A stretch of DNA of 64,000 bases from contig NC_133948.1 of the NCBI RefSeq assembly GCF_031877795.1, positions 9,656,948 through 9,720,947 on the forward strand, written 5' to 3'. Each line of letters begins with the position of its first letter. Positions within the stretch are counted from its first letter, which is position 1. The position numbers were made by a program, and so were the translations under genes. This stretch comes from Strix aluco. Lineage: Eukaryota > Chordata > Aves > Strigiformes > Strigidae. Below the pieces are notes generated by a model. That model searched no databases, was not told the origin of the DNA, and saw nothing but the letters and a program-made list of their open reading frames with translations. Below, piece by piece: positions 1-10,600 of this stretch.

Positions 1-3000
1 AAGGGTGGTGTGGAGGCAACTGCCAGGGCAAAGGGGAGACGAATATTTCATTTGTTCCGGGGCCTGAAATAGCTCTTAGCAGCCCTGAGTGAGAGAGTCA
101 CGTTGCATGGCGGGGAGGGGGGGAGGTGGGTGCCAATTTGTCAGCAAAGCCGCTTCAGAGTTACGCCAAAGATTTATGAGTGTCTGGATGGTCCTTCCAG
201 CAACCAAATACTGCTCAGGGTAGGTGAACCTCATGCTCTGGAAGAATAACAGAGCTCAGATGCATTCACTCAGTCTGACCTGGCCAGAGAGCACTGTTAC
301 CCACACACTTTCAAGGCGGAAGCTAAGGCCCTGGAGCTGAAAGCTGCCCTGGGGAGTCACTTCTCCCTGGATGTTTAGTTGCAGTTGGCCATTAAGTGCC
401 TTTTAAAACTCAGCCAGACGGTTAAGGGACAGACCACAGCCTGATAACAGACCCAGGGCAGAGCCAAGACAAGAATCTGTCCTGTGGACTTTAGAGACAA
501 AACACACTGGGCTCAGAGACACAGCTGTGAGAGGCTATCGTCCACATTTTTGATTCACACCGGTGTTTTAATATAAAACCTAATGTTTGTTTAATCAGTT
601 TTGATGTGTGTCCTAATGGAAAGAACAAGGCACCAACCCACAGGATAGAAGTTCTAGATTTTAACCTTGAACCCCTGTTATGTCCAAATCAGAAAGACAA
701 AAACAAAACCAACCAACCAGTGCAGTGTTAATTTGATCTCCTTATAAATCCCAACAGTTACTAGTGCCCCAGCCCAACCTTCACAGGCATTCACTTGTCT
801 CCCCTGTCCCACATATCATACCCAGCTCCTTGCTGTCCCAGGTGAAGCCCAGCCCTGACAGTCCACCTGGAACTTTGGGCAACAGCACAGGAGTTTGGTT
901 GTGCTCCTTCACAGGCTGGAACTGGCTCAGATGGTACAAATAGCTCTGAAGTCTGCATGCATGAGATGTGTTATCACTCAGGGGGACACTGTACATGCTC
1001 ACTTTAGCTCTGCAGAACTCAGAACAACTCTGCTGTGCTGCAAATGAAGTTCATTGAGTGTATTTAATAAGCTTAGCTAAAACCAGATTGGTTTTAAGAC
1101 ATTTTAAACTGATTAAACTGGGCCACGTGACATGGTTATGCTTTCAGGTGGAGATGAGACCTTAAATGATTATTTTGTCTCTCAACTCGGAGTCCCCCAG
1201 GAGGGAAAGGCTAAGTTCCCAACCTGTGATGGCCAAACTCCTCCAGGAACCTAGAAAGCACTAATGTGAAAATGCTTTATGCCCTACTCAGGGCTGGAGG
1301 ACTGTGCTGAACACTTGGGTTCAGCCCGCACTCCAGGCCTAGATGCACCATCGAGAGCACCTGGAGCAGAGAACAGGCAGGAGACTGATTCCCCAGAAAA
1401 GTGCTTTACTCCTCTGGCCAGGCAGCTTCCCTCAGAGACCTGAGCTGTGGAGGGGGATCAATGAAGAACCTGACACTGCGGTGCCTGGTGGCACCATTGC
1501 TTTTCAGCAGCTGTATGGTGCTCTGGGAAACCACCTGGCTGTGGTTGTGCGGGGTTTACAAACACACTTAATCCTTAGTTAACGGAAAGTGAGGAAGAAG
1601 ACTGTGAAGCGAGCCTGAAGAATTTTTAATGACAATAGGCATGTGAGCCTATGCAAAGGGCAGGGTAAGACTTCTTGGCTTGATAAACCCTGGTTGACAC
1701 CAACATGACCTTGTAGCGTGGTTAACTGTTTCCCTGGGGTCTCCGCCACCAGCCCCTGTTGTTATAATCCCAGCAGCAACCACCACAGGGTTTAGATGAC
1801 ACCTTGCAGTCGTGGGGCACAAGGCTCTGGTGGCTGAGGGATCACTCTTCTACATCACTGACAGAGCTTTTGGGAGGTGTTGTGTTAGGCCATTCTGTCC
1901 CTATATCCCTACAGTGCCAGCAGCCTTTTAGCAAACATTTCTAACCCTCTTCATTTTGTGTTGTTTCTTGTACTCAGAGTCCAGGGAAAATCCAATTTAA
2001 GCTGATAAAGTTGTAAAAAATCATGCTCTGTGGGGAAAACTACACAATAAAAATTAAACCTCGTCTGTGAGTCAGGTCCCTCCCTGAATTAATTTGTCTT
2101 TAGCAATGCATCTTTATAGATGGAAAAGCACTAAGCATGAAACTGAATAACCTGTAAGCTAAGGCTCTACAGCATTCAGCTTAGTTTTAATAAAATATGT
2201 ATTGCATATTAACAAAAGACAAATTGATAGTTAAAAACACATTTCCAGGTTTAGTGGTTAGGCCACTGATAGGTGCAGATGTATGAGAGTTATAAATAAT
2301 TCCCATAATCATCCAAATCTTTTAATCTAAACACTGTTTATATAGTCTAATGGAATGTATTTAATTTCTTGTTATTAAATACAAATCAGAGGCATGTCTG
2401 TGAATCTTGATACTGATGGTTCCCTAAAACTCAGGTTGGAGCAGGAGCTCCTCTGTAAGGGGGAGGACGTGGATGATTCTCTTTGCATGGGAGGAGACTA
2501 ATGCCAGGCAGCTGAAGAGGCATAAAACAGCCAGGACATGTGTGGAAAAAAGTATTGCATTACTGGCATTAAATGTTTCACAGAAGTATTAAGCATCTGA
2601 GACTACTTGCTCAGATACTACAACAGAGAATACAGCAAGCTCCAGTCACTATTGCAAGGGGAACCTTTAATGCCTTTTCAGTTAAAACTTACTCTAAGTG
2701 AAATGCTGTTTCCCAAATGATGGTCTGACATATCTCCAGAATTTCACCAATACCTCCATTCGTTGCATGTCAGCTATATTCCCCTTTCCCTTTGCTGGAT
2801 GTGCCCCCACTGGCTCCTCATGGGACTGACCCCTCTAGCTCTCCTCCCAGGGCAGGAGCTGGGCATTTGCTTTAGCAGCAAGAGGATGAAAATTCCACCA
2901 CCTACGTGAGCTGTGTCGCTCCCAGGGTTTGGGCCATGCAGCAACACCCCTCCTAGAAAACTATTAATTTCACATGACTCCTTTTGTCAGGGAACCTTGG

Positions 3001-3160
3001 AGCACTTACTTAGAAACAACAAGTATCCTCTGGGAAGTAGGCGGAAACGTTTCATGGGTAGCTAAACTATAGAGGAAACTGCAGGTTGGGAATAGCCAGG
3101 CTGTTCCATTTCCTGGGATTCACCAGTCACGCAGGGAGCTTATGAAAAGACAGATGCAAA
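1..3160. other. Unique non-coding sequence, nothing recognised
   Basis: No repeat family, splice-bounded open segment or RNA gene was recognised here. The open frames present are short, low in protein character and not bounded by good splice sites. Base composition is ordinary, with AT-rich stretches around 2.0-2.4 kb. Confidence 0.6.
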
Positions 3161-3164
3161 ACTG

Positions 3165-3300
3165 CCACAGAGCAGTCATCTGGGCACTTCGTGGAGGTGA
3201 GGGTAGCAGAGGTTCAAGTCCCTGATGGAGAACAGATATTTGAATCTGTTCCATTTCTGTACAAGGCCTGTAACTGCTGAGCTGTTCAGCGCAGCTCAGA
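3165..3300 (+). repeat. Old tRNA-like / fold-back interspersed repeat
   Basis: A box-B-like motif, ggttcaagtcc, lies at 3211-3221, preceded by a region resembling tRNA box A spacing. It is followed by ttgaatctgttcc and then by ctgtaactgctgagctgttc (3268-3287). This order (sense tRNA-like arm, spacer, antisense arm ending in a CTCTAACCACTGAGCT-like motif) matches a dispersed fold-back repeat I know from turtle and archosaur genomes. I am not certain of its database name. It is too diverged to fold as a tRNA gene. Confidence 0.5.
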
Positions 3301-6206
3301 CCTGCTTGTCTTGACTGGAATCTCCACTCTGAACCTGGGCACCCTTCTGTTTCAGGAAAAAAAATAGATACTTTTCTAAAAATATGTTATCTTTGTTGAA
3401 AATTCCTGATCAAACCTATCCAGGAACTAAAACTTCCAGGTATTGCTCCTGCTGCTAAAGCAATTATCACTGGGATAAACCTGGAATACGCTTTGAAAAC
3501 AACAACTTATTTTTCAAGAGAAATTCTCCTATCAGAGTTCAAATTCAAGGTGGCATTCAGACTTTAGGCTGGATTTCCCAGTTGCAGCTTGAGCTATGTA
3601 GGATTAATTGAGCTGAAGTCAGCTGGAGGAAAGGCAGGAAACACTGCCAGGGTGCAGGGCATCCCTCCACCCTGGGGAAAGGGGCACAGGTAGGGCCCCT
3701 TTCAGGAATATTTCAGGAATTAGAAGCAAATACAAATATTTTTATGACACCATTTAGAAGAGTAAGCCTCCTGATCCCTCTTGTAACACAACAGACTTTT
3801 GAAACACTGAAACTCTTTTTCTTAGCTCTGTCGCTGGAGTTAGAAGAGGCAAGAGGTGATGGACTGTGTCCTTGGACATGTCTCAGTACATTGTTAGAGA
3901 GAAGGTGATGTGCAGCAGGAAGACCACGCAACAGGGTCTCTGCTCTGGGATACCTTGCTCTAACTCAGACCTCAAGATTTTCCCATTCCCCATGCCGGAT
4001 ACGAACCTCAGAGAGTATATCTTTTCCCTGACAGCACCTTTCTCTTCAACACCACCTGGTGCTGAAGCAGAGGGTCAAAGCATGCTCATCCAGCAAAATA
4101 AAACGATGCAAACAGCATCCCACCCCCAGCTGAAACCCCAAAATCATTATCTTTTAGGAACAGCCAGCCCTCAGGCTGCAAAGAGGAGGGGGTGAGGGAC
4201 ACACAACCCTGCACAGCTCCCACTGCAAATTTACTGGCCTCCTGTCTCATTTTAACAGAGCAAGGTTGGGGGAGAGAAATACCACACATAAATTCGCACC
4301 ATCAGTCATACAGGGGGAGAGAAAAAAACCCACAGTCATCTCCAAGATTTACGAGCCCCCCTGAGCTACAGCACAGAAAAAACAAAGACACACACACATA
4401 CACACAAGGAGTGAAGGGAAACATGATCCCACTTGCAGCTTTATTCCTTTATCATGTTCCCTGACAGCAACGCGGACCTGGGCTGTACAAAGAGGAAGCA
4501 TACAGAAGGCGTGGCTGCAAACAGCAGAGCAACAGCCCCTGATTAGTAACGTGCATGTTACACTTGCGTGTTACACTTTCCTTCCAGATGATCTCAAAGC
4601 ACCACAGAAGTCCTCTGGTCCCCCTCTGACCTCAGTTAAACCAAAGTAAACTGAGTCCTGCTATCCCAGTCAAGAGAGTTGCTGCAAACTCACCTGGCAT
4701 AAGCTGGCACCGAGATGCATCCCATCATTGCTTACACCTTCCCTATTCCCTGGGACGTGCCCATATGGACACACGCTATTTGCACTTCTTATTTCACTTG
4801 AAGTTCTTCCACAATTTTTAGAAAAGCTATGCTTTAACAAGGAAGAGATCTATGGATCCAGATCCTCAGATATGTCTTCCTACTTTGGACAACTTGGTAC
4901 TTGTAGAAATTAGATCTTTAAACTTTCTCAGTTTGGGCATACAAAAATGGAGGCACTAAACAACATCGTTTTCCACAAAAAACCTTGGTTGTGGAATCTA
5001 CAGTCTCTCACAGAGACAGTAAATGGTACATCGGTAAATGATACACTTAAAACAATCTAAATCAAGTGAACATGACAAGAGCTTATCATCAATGATCAAT
5101 CACACTGCTTGTTGCTACATTCCACCCAGCTCCTTACAATATTATATCATCCACGTAGGCTGCACAGTGACAGGAACATTCCCCTCTTACATGTGTGTAC
5201 AACTCCTAAAGCACACCTCTAGACCCAGTCCTGGGGTCTGACCACTGGGGAACGCTGCCTCTGCTTAGCTGCTTGTAGAAGTTAAGGAAAGGAACATCTT
5301 CATGCAAATTAATAAATTCAGTTAGGATTTCCATGGCATAGTCATTGTCTTTGAAGTCTCCAAAACTTTAGTGAACACCATGTCCCTGAAGATAGGGCTC
5401 CTTTGTCTTTAGCAAAAGGACCAAGGGAAGAAGATTGGCCAAACATCTCAGAAGGTCTGTAGCAGATCTTGGAAACCACAGAATCCAAATCTCCTGAGCG
5501 TCAGCTGAGGGCTCTGTTAAATGTCCATTTACAGTGTTAATTTACTAAATGATAATTTAAATGTTAACTAAAGTCCTTCTACCACTTTTGCACCTCTCTC
5601 CTGCTGCTTTCTGACCAGATTCAAACCCATAGATTTTAAACTTCTGAACATCAGGAGTGCTCAAAATAAACTCAGAATCAGACCTTGGTAGCCTGTTTTA
5701 AAAGCTTCCTCTTGTAACTTTAGCTTTAACAAACTCCAGCTGAGGGATGGTTGGATGAAGTTCACCTAAGCATATACACAGAGGTACAGTGCAAAGAAGT
5801 AGCACAAAAGTACTTTAAGTTTTCCCACCACTGGTCCTGACTCTGGTGCAGAACCAGTGACTGGTTCACAACTATTTCCCCATTAGTTGAGATAAGCAGT
5901 TTAATCTGCAACCTATCCTACTACAAAGACTTAACAGCCAGTGATTCCTTCTCTTTTCAATCACATCATATGACCATGCCCAACAAATATGTTTGAACAG
6001 CTCTCCCCCTCTTAGACCACTGAGTATTTGAGGGATTATTTGGGTATGTTCCAGTTCAGATGCTTTTTCTGAAGTCACTCTGTGACGTTCACTTAAGTAG
6101 CTCTGCTATAGCCCAAGATAATTCATAGTGTCTGCAGACACTGATGCTCAATCCCTCAGAACACCTGTAGCAGGGGAATGGCAGATGCAGGTGCAGGCAG
6201 AACCTG
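3301..6206. other. Unique non-coding sequence
   Basis: No gene was recognised. A short impure CA-rich run sits at 4387-4406. Near 4590-4620 the phrase gatctcaaagcacc resembles the 3' body of an antisense MIR, but too little matches to annotate it. Open frames at 3866-4464 overlap on both strands and read as noise. Confidence 0.55.
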
Positions 6207-6275
6207 GGCCAGCAGAAGACCTGGGACCCATGTCCCAGTTATGTCATTGGCTGACAGCCACTTGACATCAAAGTT
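6207..6275 (+). repeat. Possible MIR-type SINE fragment (sense)
   Basis: The stretch gaagacctgggacccatgtc followed by ccagttatgtcattggctgac parallels the middle of the MIR core (GAGACCTGGGTTC..CCAGCTCTGTCACTGACTTGC). The downstream core is not visible because another repeat follows immediately. Placement rests on remembered consensus, not on an alignment. Confidence 0.35.
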
Positions 6276-6287
6276 TTTTAAAATAAC

Positions 6288-6384
6288 ATGACTTGGGAGC
6301 ATGAGCTGTCTTTGTAAAAGTCACTGATGTATTTTGGGCTCTAAGACCCAATGACTTTCCCTCAAGCCTTGGCTCCTAAAAGCC
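6288..6384. repeat. Amniote fold-back repeat (AGGAGCCTAAGTC family)
   Basis: The segment runs tgacttgggagc ... gtaaaagtcactgatg ... ggctctaagacccaatgac ... cttggctcctaaa. This reproduces the order of a common sauropsid palindromic repeat built of GACTTAGGAGCCTAAGTC and its complement around CCATTGACTTTCAATGGG. The ends are inverted (cttgggagc near the left, ggctcctaa near the right). The family is recognised from memory and the name is uncertain. Confidence 0.55.
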
Positions 6385-7390
6385 ATATTAGGGCAGTTGG
6401 GTGCAGACTGGCCCCAGGAGCATGAAGCCACAAAAACCTGATAGCATCTGGAGGCAGGAGCTGGAGTTTCAGCAGAAATGGAATTGGTCCTTAATGACCA
6501 ATGCTAAAGCTCAGCAACTAAAATGATCCTTTTTCTATACTGCCAAATATATGTTAACTTTAAGTTCCATCTTTATGATATAAATCCTGTGGTGCATGAG
6601 GCATTTGGGATTCATTGCTGCATGGGTGAGGCTAAGGGGCAGGAGGCCATGTTTTGACAGAGCCAGAGACATGTATCTCAGCTTCCTTTGAGAAATGAAT
6701 CTGTGTATGAGTGTGCAGGAGCTGTGCACCAGCCCATAGGATGGTTTTGCTTGCTCTGTAACAGATACTGCCTCAAACAGGGTTTCTTCAGTGGGACGAG
6801 GCAGGCTGGAGGAGGACTAACACAGTGCTCCAGTGGCTGTGGGATGATGTATTTGTGCTTTACCATCACACCTGTTGTTATGGAGCTCAAATGTGCTTTG
6901 GAAAAAAAGTCCAAACCTCACTCCAACTAGATCTCATACAATCCAAATCCTCCACTCTCCTACCTCCCAGAGCTTTTGTGCTGCACTTTCAGTGCAATTA
7001 CATGCTAAATATCTGTCTGTCAATATGCTGGATCCCCTCAATTTGTATGACACGCTTTAACGCAGGCCTAGCCAAGCCTAATGGAATGACAGCTATGCCC
7101 TCCAACCATAGACCGAGTGCTGCTGGGAGAGTTTGCCTGGCTCTGCAAGGAGCACAGGGTGGGGAGGACAGAGGAAAAACAAATGCACCAGTTAGCTGCC
7201 ACACTTGGACCCCCGGTTCAAAGAAAAGAGATCGCCTTCTTGGTTGTTGGCTCTTGATGACAAATCAGAGAGGGAATGCCATGTTGTGCATGTTACCTTG
7301 CCCCAGACAGACAGACACAGCCCCTGTTGCAGGTGGTTTGCCAGCAGGTGTAAACCTGGGTAGCTTGTACTGAATTTTACTGGGCAATGC
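6385..7390. other. Non-coding sequence with overlapping open frames
   Basis: Open frames exist on both strands, the longest of 182 codons at 6825-7373 (plus). They overlap one another, have irregular composition and lack splice or initiation context. Nothing recognised. Confidence 0.5.
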
Positions 7391-7420
7391 TGCTTTACAG
7401 CAGCTGAGGATTAGATCCCT
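7391..7420. repeat. Short fragment of a dispersed sauropsid repeat
   Basis: The words ctttacagcagctgagga and ttagatccctc resemble a widespread sauropsid motif of the form GTGTAAATCAGCTGAGGATCTGGCCC. Only about 30 bases are alike, so this is tentative. It lies just downstream, in minus-strand sense, of the candidate exon at 7438-7626. Confidence 0.3.
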
Positions 7421-7437
7421 CGGTCTTTGCACTGATT

Positions 7438-7626
7438 TCATATCATGGGTGTTTTAGTCATGCACTCCAGGGAAGAGTCAAACTGAAAAAAGTTTTCTTT
7501 TTGAAAGAAATCCTTAAACCCCCAGGCTAATCTTCCATAATATCGATGAATCTCTCCAAGCTTGTTTTTGTCTTCATGTCCAAAACAGCTGGGAAGGTCC
7601 TTAGAAATTACCAAATCTATCATCCT
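7438..7626 (-). CDS. Candidate terminal coding exon, product unknown
   Basis: On the minus strand a strong acceptor (ctttttTCTTGTTTCCTACCAG-like tract at 7627-7650) is followed by a 189-base segment open in only one frame, phase 0, for 62 codons and then TGA at 7440-7438. The peptide is rich in charged and aromatic residues: it starts RMIDLVISKDLPSCFGHEDK, has the middle GEIHRYYGRLAWGFKDFF and ends ECMTKTPMI. That looks more like a folded protein segment than a random frame. No family was recognised. No donor site follows before the stop, so if real it is a last exon. No upstream partner exon could be identified to the right, and no AATAAA was found on the minus strand shortly after the stop. 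Alternatives are a chance pseudo-exon or a decayed gene remnant. Confidence 0.35.
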   Translation of the reverse strand, partial: RMIDLVISKDLPSCFGHEDKNKLGEIHRYYGRLAWGFKDFFQKENFFQFDSSLECMTKTPMI

Positions 7627-10600
7627 CTGGTAGGAAACAAGAAAAAAGGACCAGAGAAAACTGCTTAACAACCAGAGAGAATTCTATTTGTTCAAAACCT
7701 GGTACAACGGGAGGGGGAAGATAAAATGTATCCCAACTGCACGTTGTCAGGAGGAGAACGAAAACCGACTAGAGGGACATGGCACTAAAAATAATGATTT
7801 TTCAGCCAGCCGTCAGCCAGCCGTCTAATCCCATATGAATAGAGACATCACTCGAATAGCACCCGTCAATGTGACTGCTGATGCCGATTCCAGCTGGACG
7901 GGTCTCATACAGCCCAATAAACATACCTCAATCCTATGCTTCAGTTAAACCTTTGATTTATTTTTCTTTTTACCTGCTTTCTTTCCTCCACCCTCATTGT
8001 CTCTACTATAACCCAAGATTTTTTTAAACGTTATAATAAAAAAGTTAAATGAAATCCATGTATTATTAACCCTGGTATTTCAAAGGACTGCGCTGGCGTT
8101 GGGTTGCAAAGGTATTTGTAGCTGGGCTGCGGGACTGTTGCTTTATGTGATGTTTCATATCTTCCATGGTGCAACATCTCTTTTTTACAGATGGAGATTG
8201 TTGATAATTTCCTTTTTACCATCAGAAGTGTTTAATAAACACCTCTGTATATCAAATACCAATTCCTTTGCCTGGAATAACAGCTTTGGACAGAGATTCA
8301 GCTAGTCTGAACTTCCCACTCAGTAGGGTAAGTTTATTTGTGTTAAATCAATGCCTTGAAACAGAGTGGTCCTGCTAGCTAACCAGCACAGGGCATCAAG
8401 GATGCTTTATTTTCTGATTTATATGATCTCTTTCTTGCCTTTCATTAGTGATTAACTATGTCTATAAAGAAGTATAAACCAAACCCATCTACTTTGCTTT
8501 ATGATGACAAGAACCACAGAAGACCACCCATAGGAAACAGCAGCACCTGAGAAGTACCATCACTGCACCTTTTGTGTCTTCTTCATTCCCTCTCTAAAGC
8601 TCATTGACAAATCCTTTTTGTAATTCATTATTCCTCCCATATGTGAACTTTTGTTGCCATGTAAATTCTGAAACTAAAAATCACCTGAGAGAAAGAACGA
8701 AGGTTATGGATGAGGATTTAAATCTCGTATTCAATGTATTTTGACACTTGGGCAATCTTTGACGTAGTCTCAAAGGTTAGGAAATTAAGACAGGTCAGAC
8801 TAAAATGCCCCAGAATTAAAGCACTCAAAAAATCAAACTGATTCAAAATTTCCAAGTAGCCTGCTTTTCATAGAGGGCTTAAATGAAATTCTAGTTTGAG
8901 GTTTTCCCTGGAGCATCCCAAATCTGGACCATGGCACCGTTCTGCATTTTAAGCACGTCTACTGAAATATAGAAAACACCTTTGCTCTTTATGAGTTCAA
9001 ACACACTCTAGACTAAATGACGCAGAATTTATACCTGAAGTAATGTCAGCAGAGCCAGATGTTTAGCATTTGTAAAAGTTAGTACAAAACAGCTCAGTCC
9101 AGATTTTCCAAATGCTCAGAAGCAAAACATCCCAAAATATTTTCAAACAGTCAAAGTCAAAAGTCCTTAGTGAGGTTTTTGTGGAGAGATTTCTGTTTTA
9201 AAGTCAGCTTTATGTTTTTTTTTTTTTTCCATGACTGAATAATGATGCAAATCTGATGAGAATTAAGACAATAAAGGAGCCTACAAAATCCTTTGGCTAC
9301 ACAGCAACAGAGAGGGGGTCTCCAGAGAAGGAAATTTCATCCGGCTGCTTTGCTGACAGGAGAAGGCTCAGCGTGATAAAAGAGATCCTGCCACTTGCTC
9401 TGAGAAACCCCAGCAAAACTCTGCCCTGATACATCTCTGCTGACACCTGCTCCAGCTGGTCCTTCACAATTTGACAGGGCTGGAGGGCTGATGGCTAAAG
9501 AGGAGGTGGGCCAGGTCCTGAGAACAAGCATAACATTTCTCGTGTCTGACCTGGCTCTTTTCTGTTGCAAAGGCTGAAAATGAAAAAACCCAAGTATTTG
9601 GGTGACCATTCTCTCATGCTGCCAAGGCAGAATATGCCTGTGATACATCTTTTAGCATATCACTCAAGCTAGTTTTTGCTTTCCCCATTTCCAGTCTCAT
9701 GCACCTTGCTTTTTTGAACATGTCCTGCTGTGCAGGCTAAAATTTCCTCCTTGAGAGTTCCCCCATGTAGCCTCCTGTGTCGTGATAGGCAACCTACTCT
9801 CCTCTGATGCTTCCCACCTACTGTAAGTTCATTTCTCAGTACAGTATTGCTAGACACCTATTTCTTTTGCTTTTTTAACATTTTATCTTACAAATCAATC
9901 CTTTCATCTCCCTATTCCTTATACTCCTTGAACTTGTATCTGTGCAGGAGAGCACTGCATTGTTTATCCCCCTCTAATCCTCTGGGGACTTTGGTGAAAT
10001 CTTCACCTTGAGAACATGAAAATATTAACTGCCACCGGCTCTAGTGCATAGCCAAAAAACCTTGGAGGGTGCAGGAGACCTGATGCAGCTTTCTGGATGT
10101 GTAACACTTCTTCCTCAATTTACATGAAACATTCACTTGCAAATACTGACAACCCACAATGTTGATAATCTACATGTCACACATTACAGAACATATACAC
10201 AGGCCATAGCAGACAACATCAGCTAATGTATCTACTAGTAAATCTTAGAGAAAGGTTTTCTATCACAAGGCTGGCTTTGTAGCTCTGTGTCCAGGGCTTT
10301 TCTGTGAATATTATTGTTTGAGACTATGATGTATCTCAGTTATTGACTGGGAGGAGAACACTGTAGTGGTCTGAACCTCATTGGAGGGCTAATTTCTCAA
10401 TCACACATATGGCACTGCTTTTCTTTCTGGAGTGAAGGAGTGTTTAGTCTATTTAGCCTTTGTAATTCATGAATCAATAAATAAACAGGCACTGACTGTG
10501 TTGTTCTTTCCTCCCCTTATAAATACATCACCCTGATATGTGTTATCTGCTGCAAACACCAGCCAATTTGCTCTTTCCTTTAGAGATAAGATGAAGCATC

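Noticed and set aside
3205..3225. Intact tRNA gene suggested by ggttcaagtcc
   Set aside because: No matching acceptor stem, anticodon arm or box A at the right spacing. It fits a repeat arm instead.
6825..7373. 182-codon plus-strand open frame
   Set aside because: It overlaps other frames, has no plausible domain or splice context, and lies next to old repeats.
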